From contig JAOAHF010000008.1 of assembly GCA_026415355.1 (NCBI GenBank), positions 1 through 64,000 on the forward strand: a stretch of 64,000 nucleotides of DNA. The letters run 5' to 3'. Shown one piece after another: positions 46,017 to 55,074 of the stretch (position 1 is the stretch's first letter; each line of letters begins with the position of its first letter). The position numbers were made by a program, and so were the translations under genes. The stretch is from Brevinematales bacterium (lineage in GTDB: Bacteria > Spirochaetota > Brevinematia > DTOW01). The notes under the pieces were generated by a model that was given only the letters and a program-made list of their open reading frames with translations, searched no databases and had not been told where the DNA came from.

Positions 46017-46865
46017 TCAAAATTGTACGATAACAAGGTTTTGAGAAGTAGTAATATCAAATTTAGAGGTAGTTGTTTCCAGTGAATCTCTTAAATCATT
46101 GATGAATTCTTCAACTGTAGGATCAACAACTACCTCATACTCTATGTATCCTTCCGAAAGACTTTTTCTCTTCTTTATTTTGACACTTGGTAAACTATCT
46201 AATAAAGATGAGAACTCTTTTTCGCTAGAAACCTTCTTAATCCCTATAACCCTCAAAGATACCATTTCTCCTTTCTCCAGATATTTAACAACTTTATTTA
46301 GAACTTCATTAAACCCATCTTCAGAGAGCTTTGAAATTACTTTCTCTATCTTTTCGGAAGTATTACCCGCTATTAGTACATTAGTTGAAATAATCGCTTT
46401 ACCTAAACCTCTAGCAGTTGAGACATCATAAGCACCTATTACAATCCTAGCATATAATTGACGAACCCTTACTGAAGGGACACCAGGATAAGAGTTTTGC
46501 ATTTGCTGCATCTCTTTATCTTCCACCTTAGCTGATATTTCAACATAAACATTACCACCGGCCTCGCTAGCAAGAAGTTGTGAAAATGTCATACCTTGTC
46601 CTTTTTTTTCTTCATATATGCTCGTTACCTTTTTTCTTATCTTTTCTAGAATTGTAGATTCAACATACTCAATATTTCGACTTGATAGTTTGTCATTTAT
46701 CAAACTTACTACTAATAATGTATAGTCATCATTTTGATATTCTTTTTCCGGCAAAACCACAAACTTCAAGCTAGATAAAATTTTACTATTTTCCTGTGAT
46801 ACTGCTTCAGGAGTAGTCACAAGAATAAATATAAACAATAAATACAACAAACCACTCACTTTCAT
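46017..46865 (-). CDS. Exported protein of unknown function next to the CsgG-like gene
   Basis: This 282-residue protein has a signal peptide (residues 1-24, ending AVSQ). The soluble part starts with a strand pattern (KFVVLPEKE, then LLVVSLINDKLSSRNIEYVE) resembling the opening of CsgG- or LpoB-like domains, where a conserved nucleotide-like fold checks for small proteins. A second domain covers residues about 190-282. I do not recognise a named family. It begins 12 bp after the CsgG-like gene stop and surely shares its transcript, so the two may form one envelope complex. Confidence 0.65.
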   Translation of the reverse strand: MKVSGLLYLLFIFILVTTPEAVSQENSKILSSLKFVVLPEKEYQNDDYTLLVVSLINDKLSSRNIEYVESTILEKIRKKVTSIYEEKKGQGMTFSQLLASEAGGNVYVEISAKVEDKEMQQMQNSYPGVPSVRVRQLYARIVIGAYDVSTARGLGKAIISTNVLIAGNTSEKIEKVISKLSEDGFNEVLNKVVKYLEKGEMVSLRVIGIKKVSSEKEFSSLLDSLPSVKIKKRKSLSEGYIEYEVVVDPTVEEFINDLRDSLETTTSKFDITTSQNLVIVQF

Positions 46866-46877
46866 ATCTAAGCTCCA

Positions 46878-48716
46878 TTAGTAACTAGTTAAATATTTAT
46901 CATATAAAAAAGACATAGGATGCCACCAGAGTATTGGTATAACAATATTTATACCGAACTCCCATTCAAGATCACTTATGTTGTTCATGTAATCCCCTGG
47001 ATCCCAAAATCCTAATATAAACGATATGTAAGGTGGAGCATCATCAACACTAACTCCAAATTCAAACTCTATAGGCCAATTCCATGGAGAGAACACCACT
47101 CCATTTGGCACCTTGGTCTCAATGGTATCTGATATTTTGTAAATATAATCATATTGGTAAGATACCTTTGAGCTTATTATTGAGAGTCCTTCGATCAAAG
47201 GAAATATAGAGACTCTTAAAAAAAACGATGGTTCAGCATATCTAATTGCAGTATATAACAATCTACCATTGAAACTAGCTGACGTAAGCTTTACCTCTTT
47301 AGATGAATCATCTAGCGGCGTATAACTCCCAAACCATAATTTAAAACCTGTTTCAATAAAAGTACCTTCCCATATTCTTAACCTAAGAAAGTCGATAGAA
47401 AAGTTAAATGATAGAATTTGAGTTGCATTTTCGAATAGTTCGTAGTTATTGTATAGAGATTTTGAAGTCATACCTGGGGTAGTAAAACCACCCAACCATC
47501 CACCACCAAGCCTCACACCTATTCCGGGTGCTGACAATATAAATCCCAGAACCTCACCTACTGCTCCCACAGTAGCACTGACCGTTTTTGAGACACCCTC
47601 TGAAAATTCTTTTTGCTGCATTTTGCCTATAGATTCTCTCTCAGCAGATGTCATATATGCTTGGAATTTTCTAGCCCAATCTATGGTAGCACTCTCAACC
47701 ATTGCAAGCTTAAGATTTAGTTCAGTTCTACCAGTTTTTTCATCTTTCACCAGCACACCGTACAAAAACGCATCAACACTATAAAATTTACCAAATTCTT
47801 TTCTAGTCGCAAAAAACACTGACTCTTTATAACCTTCCTTACTTATCTGATCAATTATTCTACTCAAGTTTGCCCTATCAACAACCCTAACTCCAGGTAT
47901 ATTCGCTTGCACTAAAGCACTAGTCATTTTATCAACAGCAGCTGTATCATCTATCCCCATTCCTGTATTTATGAAAAATACAGATATAGATTTTATACCC
48001 TTCCCATAAGAAGATATTGCCTCCTCATTTATTGACTTCCAACTACTAAGTAATGAATTTGGATTTTTGTATATAGCTTCATCTATTACTGCGTCTAAAC
48101 TCGTTTTGAAGTCCTTCCTATTCATACCTATTTCGTATGACCAAATTACTTGAGTAGTTTCAATTTCTATAAGTTTTAGTACCAAAGATATATTAGGTTC
48201 TCCACCAGCTAACGGATTATTGTTTATAGAACCATAAAGAATATATTCAACTCCCAGTCTCTTACCAAACTCTTTTATGTCATTTTGATCTATGAAACCT
48301 GTTGATGATAAATTCATCTCTTTTAGAGCCATTTCAACAACAACATCCTCAACCAATCTAAATTTACCAGTTTCTAAAAGTATTGTAGATATATCATCCT
48401 TTATTTTACTAGCACCAACTCTGTAACCACTCTTGTTATTAAAGTCCCAAACATATATTACTATTTTCTTTTTTGCATTAGCAAACACTCCTACTTTCAG
48501 AAGATTATCTCTTATTTCCAATTTGAGCTCATCATAAGATCTTAAATTCAGAGATGAATCTGGATCATAGTCCTTAACCACTGACCTAGTTGAAGTAGAT
48601 GAATAATCGTAAGATGTGCCTAAACCAGCTCTTGCGAAAGAAAAACTGTTAACCATAAGTATCAATAACACGTATGAAATCATTGAGAAGTAGCTCCTAG
48701 AAACAATCAATCCCAT
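46878..48716 (-). CDS. CsgG-domain outer-envelope protein
   Basis: This 612-residue protein has a signal peptide (residues about 10-30) and a first CsgG-like domain (residues 75-205). The motifs are VIYVWDFNNKSGYRVGASKI, then TGKFRLVEDVVVEMALKEMNLS and LGVEYILYGSI, which match the FENKS, GRFxVVER and GADxxVxGxI pattern of the CsgG family. A second similar domain spans about 225-360. The C-terminal 230 residues are beta-rich with many aromatic residues and may form an outer-membrane barrel or lamina-like domain. No curli subunit genes are nearby. An AAGGAGGA ribosome site precedes it. Confidence 0.75.
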   Translation of the reverse strand: MGLIVSRSYFSMISYVLLILMVNSFSFARAGLGTSYDYSSTSTRSVVKDYDPDSSLNLRSYDELKLEIRDNLLKVGVFANAKKKIVIYVWDFNNKSGYRVGASKIKDDISTILLETGKFRLVEDVVVEMALKEMNLSSTGFIDQNDIKEFGKRLGVEYILYGSINNNPLAGGEPNISLVLKLIEIETTQVIWSYEIGMNRKDFKTSLDAVIDEAIYKNPNSLLSSWKSINEEAISSYGKGIKSISVFFINTGMGIDDTAAVDKMTSALVQANIPGVRVVDRANLSRIIDQISKEGYKESVFFATRKEFGKFYSVDAFLYGVLVKDEKTGRTELNLKLAMVESATIDWARKFQAYMTSAERESIGKMQQKEFSEGVSKTVSATVGAVGEVLGFILSAPGIGVRLGGGWLGGFTTPGMTSKSLYNNYELFENATQILSFNFSIDFLRLRIWEGTFIETGFKLWFGSYTPLDDSSKEVKLTSASFNGRLLYTAIRYAEPSFFLRVSIFPLIEGLSIISSKVSYQYDYIYKISDTIETKVPNGVVFSPWNWPIEFEFGVSVDDAPPYISFILGFWDPGDYMNNISDLEWEFGINIVIPILWWHPMSFLYDKYLTSY

Positions 48717-48952
48717 AGAATCCTCCTTCCATGCTTCACTATTATAATCAATATACCTATAGAATTCAAGATATTCAGTCAGTTTAGTAACTAAATCGGT
48801 AAAATATTAATAATGATGGTATTTTATAGAGTTCCGAACAAATATTCTAAAAGATGGAAATAAAAAATATTAACATTATAGGTCCCCAAAAATTAACTTA
48901 AAACTCATAATATAAACAAAATCTAAATTTCATCAAGCTATCCCGCTGTAAT

Positions 48953-48982
48953 TTGAAATATTACAATTATACTGCTGATAAT
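48953..48982 (+). promoter_or_regulatory. Promoter giving a likely leaderless V-ATPase C mRNA
   Basis: TTGAAA (48953-48958) and GATAAT (48977-48982) are 18 bp apart. Only 8 nt separate the -10 box from the ATG at 48991, so the message would start 0-2 nt before the start codon. No ribosome site is present. Confidence 0.5.
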
Positions 48983-48990
48983 TCAGTATT

Positions 48991-49980
48991 ATGAGTTACT
49001 CAACCACAATGGCTTTGTTAATGTATCATATAAGAAGAGAATTTTATAAAACAATTGATACAAGTATAATTGATACGCTTTCCTCTTTTAGTAGAGAAAA
49101 CATATTAGAAACGTTTCATATGTTCGAAAAACAAAAACTAGACTACGAAGATATAAAAAAGTACATTATTAACCTTCCGACAGAATTCTCAAAAAAGATA
49201 CTAAAGATAACAAGGGATCCTGACATAAAAGAACTAATAGAAGCATATTTATTATACTACGAATTCTACAACCTAAACACTATGCTAAGAGCAAAACTAA
49301 GTGGACATAATGAAAGTGATTTGTTTCTATTCAACTACTCTTCAACATCTTCTGTAGAAGAAATAAGAAAACTAGAAAAAATCGAAGATATAAAAAACCT
49401 ATACATCAAGATAATGATACACCACAAACTAAAAAATAAAAATCTATACAACACAGTCAAAACTTTAACATTATCAAGTGTATCTGATTTACTTCTATAT
49501 TCAAGCATCGAGTACTATCAGAACCTTTTATCAAAGAAAGTTAAATTTGGGCACAATTTCACATCTCTTGTGATTACAAAAGCATTCTATGAAATTGCCT
49601 TAATGCTTGCTAAAATGAAGTTTTTATCTGGAATCGACGTAGAAGGGTATATACACTCTCTAACATTCTTAGAAGACAGACAAAACATATTAGTCGAATT
49701 GTTTGTTTCTGATAGAGATAGTTTCATTAAAAAATGTATAGACTTAAAAGTCATACCACCAAACTTTATAGTAACTGATATAGACGATATCGACAAGATG
49801 AAAAATATCATACTCAAAAACAAAGCAAAGAATATTATCATAGGAAACCCCCTAGATCCATCAACAATAGTCGCAATGATAATACTAAGAGAAATAGATA
49901 TGAAAAACTACTTTTCTATAATTGGTGGCTTTGAAAGCGGCTTTTCTTTTGAAAAAGTTAGACAAATGTTAATACTATAG
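48991..49980 (+). CDS. atpC: V/A-type ATP synthase subunit C
   Basis: This 329-residue protein matches the subunit C (AC39-like) pattern that links the rotor ring to the central stalk. Three repeated helical units can be seen, each with a segment like YYEFYNLNTMLRAKLSG near residue 91. The C-terminus AMIILREIDMKNYFSIIGGFESGFSFEKVRQML corresponds to the family's final LLxKExExKNLRxIxxG unit. The sequence is divergent, so the call rests on pattern and on the adjacent subunit I gene. An in-frame stop at 48979 leaves this ATG as the first usable start. Confidence 0.75.
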   Translation: MSYSTTMALLMYHIRREFYKTIDTSIIDTLSSFSRENILETFHMFEKQKLDYEDIKKYIINLPTEFSKKILKITRDPDIKELIEAYLLYYEFYNLNTMLRAKLSGHNESDLFLFNYSSTSSVEEIRKLEKIEDIKNLYIKIMIHHKLKNKNLYNTVKTLTLSSVSDLLLYSSIEYYQNLLSKKVKFGHNFTSLVITKAFYEIALMLAKMKFLSGIDVEGYIHSLTFLEDRQNILVELFVSDRDSFIKKCIDLKVIPPNFIVTDIDDIDKMKNIILKNKAKNIIIGNPLDPSTIVAMIILREIDMKNYFSIIGGFESGFSFEKVRQMLIL

Positions 49981-49989
49981 GAGGAAGAT

Positions 49990-51894
49990 ATGTTATTCCC
50001 CGAAAGAATGGTAGAAATAACTGTGCTAACTGTTGATGATTTTTTGAAACCTATATCTGATTATCTTATTAAGTTCGGCGAATTTGAAGTTAAAACTGTC
50101 ACAGATAAAAATGCATCTAAACTACTTAAACTCAAACCTAAAGACAACAACGAAAATGAAAAATTCTCAAATCTCAAGACAAGACTCGATAAACTCTCCC
50201 TTGCAATGAAGATAGACGAAAACAAAATAAAATTAACAATCGAAGAAAGAGAACCTTTATCTATAGAAGATATAGAAAGAAGACTCTCAAAAATAGAAAA
50301 CGATTTTTATACTGTAACATCAGCGATTGAGAAAATTGAAAAAGAAGCACTAGAACTTAGGATAAAGAAACTTAACCATCAAATAACTAAAGAATTATCA
50401 TTCAAAAATATACCAAAAGAATTTTTTGTAACAGTTATAGTGGTTACCAAATATGATGCAGGACCTATCATCAAAAACTTATCATCTCTACCAAGTATAA
50501 TAGAAGAAATTGAAACCTTTGGAGATCTATCAATAATACTAGTTGCTCTACCTCAGGGTTATAAAAGTGAAATAATAAAACTATCTACTTCTTTTATAAA
50601 GTTTATTGATATTGCAAATGTAATAACAGAAGATGTAAACATAAAAGATATTGAAGAAAAACTAAAGGATATAGAGCTAGAAAAGAAAAAACTAACCTCG
50701 ACTCTTGATAAGATCATCGAAACACACACTGAAGAGATACTAACTCTTTACAAAGGACTATGGTTTGTAAACTCTTCAATGAGGATAAAAAACGCATCAA
50801 TTAAAGGAGGAAAGTTTATAATATTTTCAGGTTGGATCCCCGAAAAACACTCAAAAACAGTAGTCGAAGAACTAAAAAGAATAACAAATGATATATCAGT
50901 TATTGAGTTAAAAAATGCAAAGAATCTCATTAAAGAAGATAAAAATACAATAATACCTACTAAGTTAAATAACCCTAAAATGCTAAGGTCATTTGAATCC
51001 CTCGTAAAGTTATATGCTATACCCAGGTTCTATGAAATAGATCCTACGGTAATATTTGCAGTCTTGTATGTAATATTCTATGGGATGATGTTTGGTGACG
51101 TAGGACAAGGACTTGTCTTATCAGTTGTATCTGCCTTACTTTTCTGGAAATTCAAAAGTTTTAGAGTAGTAGCAGGACTTGGGATAGCAGTTGGATTATC
51201 AGCAGCATTATTCGGATTTCTATATGGTTCTGTATTTGGTGTAGAAGAAAAAATAATACCCGCCATGTGGACTTCTCCATTACACGACGTATTGAAGTTA
51301 ATGAAAGTATCTATACTAATAGGTTTTATAGTTATATTCATAGGACTTCTATTCAACATCGTAAATACAGTAATAGAGCATAACTTACCTAAACTGTTAC
51401 TCGGAAGTAAAGGAATTCCTGGTCTAGTTTTTTATACCTTTTTGATAGGATATCCTATTTATGCTCTTGTTTTTGGTAGCAGTTTAAACACAAATTTAAT
51501 GGCTTTAGGTATCCTAATACCTTTGCTCATGTTTGTTATTGAAAGTATTATCGAAGCAAAGAAACATAACCATGACATATCTCCTGTTGCAATATTCTTC
51601 GAGCTATTCGAAGTTTTCATATCATTTGTAAGCAATACAATATCATTCATCCGAATAGCAGGTTTCGCACTTAATCACACTGCTCTTATGATCACTTTCT
51701 TCTCAATAGCAGAAGTTGTAAAAGGTGGATTTATAGGTGATATCATTGCGTTGTTTATAATAGTTTTTGGACAAATATTCATAATAGGTTTTGAAGGATT
51801 AATAGTTGGTATACAAGCTCTAAGGCTAAGTTTCTATGAATTCTTTACTAAATTTTTCAGAGGTGGTGGTAAGGCTTTTGATCCACTCAAGTAG
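49990..51894 (+). CDS. atpI: V/A-type ATP synthase subunit I
   Basis: This 634-residue membrane subunit has a cytoplasmic N-terminal half (1-340) with long helices and two small globular lobes. The C-terminal half has about seven membrane helices, including FIRIAGFALNHTALMITF near residue 555 with the essential Arg557-type residue, and MFGDVGQGLVL near residue 364. It forms the proton or sodium half-channels with the K ring. GGAGG precedes the ATG, 9 bp after the subunit C stop. Confidence 0.9.
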   Translation: MLFPERMVEITVLTVDDFLKPISDYLIKFGEFEVKTVTDKNASKLLKLKPKDNNENEKFSNLKTRLDKLSLAMKIDENKIKLTIEEREPLSIEDIERRLSKIENDFYTVTSAIEKIEKEALELRIKKLNHQITKELSFKNIPKEFFVTVIVVTKYDAGPIIKNLSSLPSIIEEIETFGDLSIILVALPQGYKSEIIKLSTSFIKFIDIANVITEDVNIKDIEEKLKDIELEKKKLTSTLDKIIETHTEEILTLYKGLWFVNSSMRIKNASIKGGKFIIFSGWIPEKHSKTVVEELKRITNDISVIELKNAKNLIKEDKNTIIPTKLNNPKMLRSFESLVKLYAIPRFYEIDPTVIFAVLYVIFYGMMFGDVGQGLVLSVVSALLFWKFKSFRVVAGLGIAVGLSAALFGFLYGSVFGVEEKIIPAMWTSPLHDVLKLMKVSILIGFIVIFIGLLFNIVNTVIEHNLPKLLLGSKGIPGLVFYTFLIGYPIYALVFGSSLNTNLMALGILIPLLMFVIESIIEAKKHNHDISPVAIFFELFEVFISFVSNTISFIRIAGFALNHTALMITFFSIAEVVKGGFIGDIIALFIIVFGQIFIIGFEGLIVGIQALRLSFYEFFTKFFRGGGKAFDPLK

Positions 51895-51932
51895 AAAGAA
51901 ATCACTTTTCAGTTTCAGAATTTTTGCTGATT

Positions 51933-52021
51933 GGAGAGGTGCCAGAGCGGACGATTGGGGCAGACTCGAAATCTGCTGTTCTCCTTTGGGAGAACCGTGG
52001 GTTCGAATCCCACCCTCTCCG
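51933..52021 (+). tRNA. tRNA-Ser (anticodon CGA)
   Basis: The 89-nt sequence folds as a class II tRNA. The acceptor GGAGAGG pairs with CCTCTCC (52014-52020), with G73 at 52021. The anticodon stem GCAGA/TCTGC encloses the loop CTCGAAA (anticodon 51967-51969). The long variable arm is TTCTCC/GGGAGAA, and the T arm is GTGGG-TTCGAAT-CCCAC. CCA is not encoded. argC starts one base later. Confidence 0.95.
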
Positions 52022-52022
52022 A

Positions 52023-53051
52023 ATGGATAAAATAAAAGTTGGAGTAGTAGGTGCTAGCGGATATACAGGAGCTGAACTTTTAAAAATCCTAAGTAAACAT
52101 AAATACGTAGAAATATCCTTTATTACCTCAAGAACACTCGTAGGGGAAAAAGCAAATAAGGTTTTTCCCGAGTTACCACATCTCAACATAACATTCTCTG
52201 ACACAGAAAAAATTGTAAAAAGTATATCTAAAAGTGATGTCAATGTAATGTTTTTGACCCTACCACACGAACCAGCTATTGAGATAACACATATACTAAA
52301 TTCTAAAGGTATAAAAGTAATAGATTTAAGTGCATCGTACAGATTCAAAAATAAAGATGTATTTGAAACAGCATATAAAATACACCATCCATACCCTGAA
52401 TTATTAGCTAAATCAGTCTGGGGTTTATCTGAAGTATTCAGAAATGAAATCAAAAATGGAGAAATAATTGCAAACCCTGGATGTTATCCAACAAGTATAT
52501 CTTTAGGAATTTATCCTCTCGTAGAAATAAAGGAGAAAATAAATCTAAATGATATAATAATTGACTCAAAGTCAGGTATCTCAGGGAAAGGCAAAAAAGT
52601 ATCTGAAGATTCATTATTCGTAGAACATAACGAGAACTTTTACGCATATGGATTACCGTTACACAGACACACTCCAGAAATAGAGCAGTTTGTATACCTC
52701 AAGTTTAATCAAAAAGTAAATATTCTATTTGTACCACACGTAATACCTATGGATAGAGGAATATTTTCCTCTATATACATACCAGCAGAAGGAGTATCAC
52801 AAAAAATGTTGGAAGACCTTTATAGATCATACTACGATAATGAATACTTTGTCCATCTAGTAGATGGAATACCTCAAACTAAATGGGTTTCAAACACAAA
52901 TAACTGTATGATAAGTGTAAAATATCTTGAGAGAAATGGCAGAATAGTTATATTTTCAGCAATTGATAACCTTATCAAGGGTGCATCAGGACAAGCAGTT
53001 CAGAATATGAATATTATGATGAGTATTGATGAGAAAGAAGGTCTTGTTTAG
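52023..53051 (+). CDS. argC: N-acetyl-gamma-glutamyl-phosphate reductase
   Basis: This 342-residue enzyme catalyses the third step of arginine synthesis, reducing N-acetylglutamyl phosphate with NADPH. The N-terminal KVGVVGASGYTGAELL binds the cofactor, Cys154 in NPGCYPT is the catalytic nucleophile, and PLHRHTPEIEQ near residue 218 is family-typical. The start at 52023 matches the family; any upstream start would read through the tRNA. Only one base separates it from the tRNA-Ser 3' end and no ribosome site is possible outside the tRNA. No other arginine genes are nearby. Its stop abuts the next convergent gene. Confidence 0.95.
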   Translation: MDKIKVGVVGASGYTGAELLKILSKHKYVEISFITSRTLVGEKANKVFPELPHLNITFSDTEKIVKSISKSDVNVMFLTLPHEPAIEITHILNSKGIKVIDLSASYRFKNKDVFETAYKIHHPYPELLAKSVWGLSEVFRNEIKNGEIIANPGCYPTSISLGIYPLVEIKEKINLNDIIIDSKSGISGKGKKVSEDSLFVEHNENFYAYGLPLHRHTPEIEQFVYLKFNQKVNILFVPHVIPMDRGIFSSIYIPAEGVSQKMLEDLYRSYYDNEYFVHLVDGIPQTKWVSNTNNCMISVKYLERNGRIVIFSAIDNLIKGASGQAVQNMNIMMSIDEKEGLV

Positions 53052-54173
53052 CTAAAAATTGTATATAAACCTAGCTATGTCGGTGGTACCATTCTTTATA
53101 TTAGCTTTTCTGATATTCTCTTGGAATCTTCTAACCTGATCCTCATCAAACAAAAGTTTTCTCACTTTTTCAACAACTTTTCTAGGCTTAGTCTCATAGA
53201 AGCCTAGAGAATTTTGTTCAACAAACTCTACATTACCCTTTTCCTGTTCCCATATATAGGATGTTATTATAAGTGGTTTCTCTAGAATAAGTGTCTCCAT
53301 TACTGTTGCAGGCCCACCTTTAGTTATAACTACACTAGACATATTCATAAGGTCATACATAAAATCAACAAACCCATATACTACTACTCTTTTGTTAGTA
53401 TATTTCTTGGCAATATTTTCACTTTTCTGCTTAAGAATTTCATTTCTACCGCAAACTATAGCTATCTCAACATCAAGATCAGATTTAGCAATCTCTTCTA
53501 AAAAAAGCTCACCGTTTGGTAACCCTTCACCTCCACCAGCAATCAAAACTAGATGTTTATCTAGTGAAAAACCATATCTATCTTTGAGTTTTCTAATTTC
53601 ATCATCTGGAAGTTTTGAGTTAAACTTTCTATTGAGGATTATTGGTAAAACTGCTATCCTATCAGGTGAAACACCATACCTAATCGCATAGTTTTTCATC
53701 CTTTCACTAAACACTACAAGATCAATATCAGGATATGTAAACCATATTGGATGACAAGTAAATGGATCTGTTGCTATAACTAAAACTTTTGTATTCAACT
53801 TTTCTTCTTTAACTATCTCATAAACAGGCTTTATTACAAAAAAGTGATCAATAACAATCTTATCAGGTTTTTCTGTTAGAATATAATTTTTTACATGCTT
53901 TTTTATGTACAGATTTACTAAATCAACCTCAATCTTTCTAATTAGGTAGAGTTTACTTATAGCATATATAGAATTCCATATAGGTGGAAAGAAATTCGAT
54001 GCTGTTGAATATCCCTTTTCAATTATATTTCTTACATAATTAGGAGCACCCGTAAGCCCATCATACAACAAAGGTTCAACTTCAGGATACAATGCTTTAA
54101 GTTCATCTGCTAATGCTCTTGCTGCAGATATGTGTCCTGCACCAGCCTTAACATACATTATTGAAACTTTCAT
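53052..54173 (-). CDS. Diacylglycerol glycosyltransferase (MGDG synthase/UgtP-like)
   Basis: This 373-residue GT-B enzyme resembles MGDG synthase and processive diacylglycerol glucosyltransferases, which put sugars on diacylglycerol at the membrane face. The N-terminal segment AGAGHISAARAL near residue 10 is the family's diacylglycerol-binding region. DHFFVIKPV lies near residue 110 and the donor site GGGEGLPNG near residue 214. The C-terminal TKGGPATVMETLILEKPLI near residue 285 binds the nucleotide sugar. Sugar choice cannot be read. GGAGG precedes the ATG, 13 bp after the SDR stop. Confidence 0.85.
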   Translation of the reverse strand: MKVSIMYVKAGAGHISAARALADELKALYPEVEPLLYDGLTGAPNYVRNIIEKGYSTASNFFPPIWNSIYAISKLYLIRKIEVDLVNLYIKKHVKNYILTEKPDKIVIDHFFVIKPVYEIVKEEKLNTKVLVIATDPFTCHPIWFTYPDIDLVVFSERMKNYAIRYGVSPDRIAVLPIILNRKFNSKLPDDEIRKLKDRYGFSLDKHLVLIAGGGEGLPNGELFLEEIAKSDLDVEIAIVCGRNEILKQKSENIAKKYTNKRVVVYGFVDFMYDLMNMSSVVITKGGPATVMETLILEKPLIITSYIWEQEKGNVEFVEQNSLGFYETKPRKVVEKVRKLLFDEDQVRRFQENIRKANIKNGTTDIARFIYNF

Positions 54174-54186
54174 ATATTCCTCCTAA

Positions 54187-54852
54187 TCAAGCAAATTTCC
54201 AAACATCAACATCATCTCCAGAAGAAACATTTATAATATTTTCAGCAACTTTAAATACTATCTCTGCTACATCTTCAGGTGGTCTACCAACAAAATTAGT
54301 CATTCTTGTCTGCGTCATATCAGGATTGACAGATATAACCTTTATGTTATGTAATTCTTTAGCAATCGCTTGAGTAAAACCTCTCACTCCAAACTTAGTA
54401 GCACAGTATGTAGTCAATTCAGAAAAACCTGTTTTACCTGCCCCACTCGATATGTTGATTATCTTATCCTTAACATATGGAAGTAAAATTTTAGTTATCT
54501 TGATAAGTCCTTCAAGATTAACTCTAACCTGCAAAGCTATCTCATCAAACGTTTGATCTTCAAGTTTTTTCCAAGCAATAACACCAGCATTATTTACTAA
54601 TATATCAATTCTACTGTATCTACCTATAACCTCTGCTACAAATTTCTTTATACTATTATCATCAACTAAATTGAGATAATAAAAAAACACGCTCTTAGCC
54701 CCTAAATCTATACAATCTCTTTTTACTCTTTCTGCTTCTTCTGCATCTTTATAGTATGAGAAAACTACATTATACCCCGACTTAGCAAACCTTAAACAAA
54801 TCGCTCTACCTATACCTATACTTCCTCCAGTAACTAAAACAACCTTAGACAT
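54187..54852 (-). CDS. Short-chain dehydrogenase/reductase (SDR family)
   Basis: This 221-residue classical SDR has the cofactor motif TGGSIGIG near residue 8, NNAG near residue 87, Ser in INISSGAG near residue 135 and YCATK near residue 148. A basic residue after the second strand region suggests NADPH. It is shorter than FabG at the C-terminus. It resembles the SDR upstream at 15 kb only in fold. The substrate is unknown; it precedes the lipid glycosyltransferase gene. No ribosome site precedes the ATG, and a TAG stop lies immediately before it in frame. Confidence 0.87.
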   Translation of the reverse strand: MSKVVLVTGGSIGIGRAICLRFAKSGYNVVFSYYKDAEEAERVKRDCIDLGAKSVFFYYLNLVDDNSIKKFVAEVIGRYSRIDILVNNAGVIAWKKLEDQTFDEIALQVRVNLEGLIKITKILLPYVKDKIINISSGAGKTGFSELTTYCATKFGVRGFTQAIAKELHNIKVISVNPDMTQTRMTNFVGRPPEDVAEIVFKVAENIINVSSGDDVDVWKFA

Positions 54853-54862
54853 CTAGATTAAT

Positions 54863-54890
54863 AGTATATGCTAATATATAACCATTTCAA
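54863..54890 (-). promoter_or_regulatory. Promoter with a very short leader before the SDR gene
   Basis: On the reverse strand TTGAAA (54885-54890) and TATACT (54863-54868) are 16 bp apart. Ten nt separate the -10 box from the ATG at 54852, so the leader would be about 4 nt. Confidence 0.45.
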
Positions 54891-55074
54891 ATTAGATTTA
54901 CAATTAAGAATGACAGATAACAACTACCCCAAAATTAATACCCAAATAACCAAAACCTAATTAGATATATACATTAAGATCCAAAAATTTACTAACTGAT
55001 ACAAAAAATACACTAACTCTCTCAAAGGATTTTAGATTAAATAGACTTTGAAAAATTCTATGACTAGTTCAAAA

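Noticed and set aside
51902-52453. Reverse-strand open frame of 183 codons over tRNA-Ser and argC
   Set aside because: Its C-terminal part is a translation of the antisense of the tRNA, a well-known false gene pattern (WDSNPRFSQR type). It overlaps argC and has no ribosome site.
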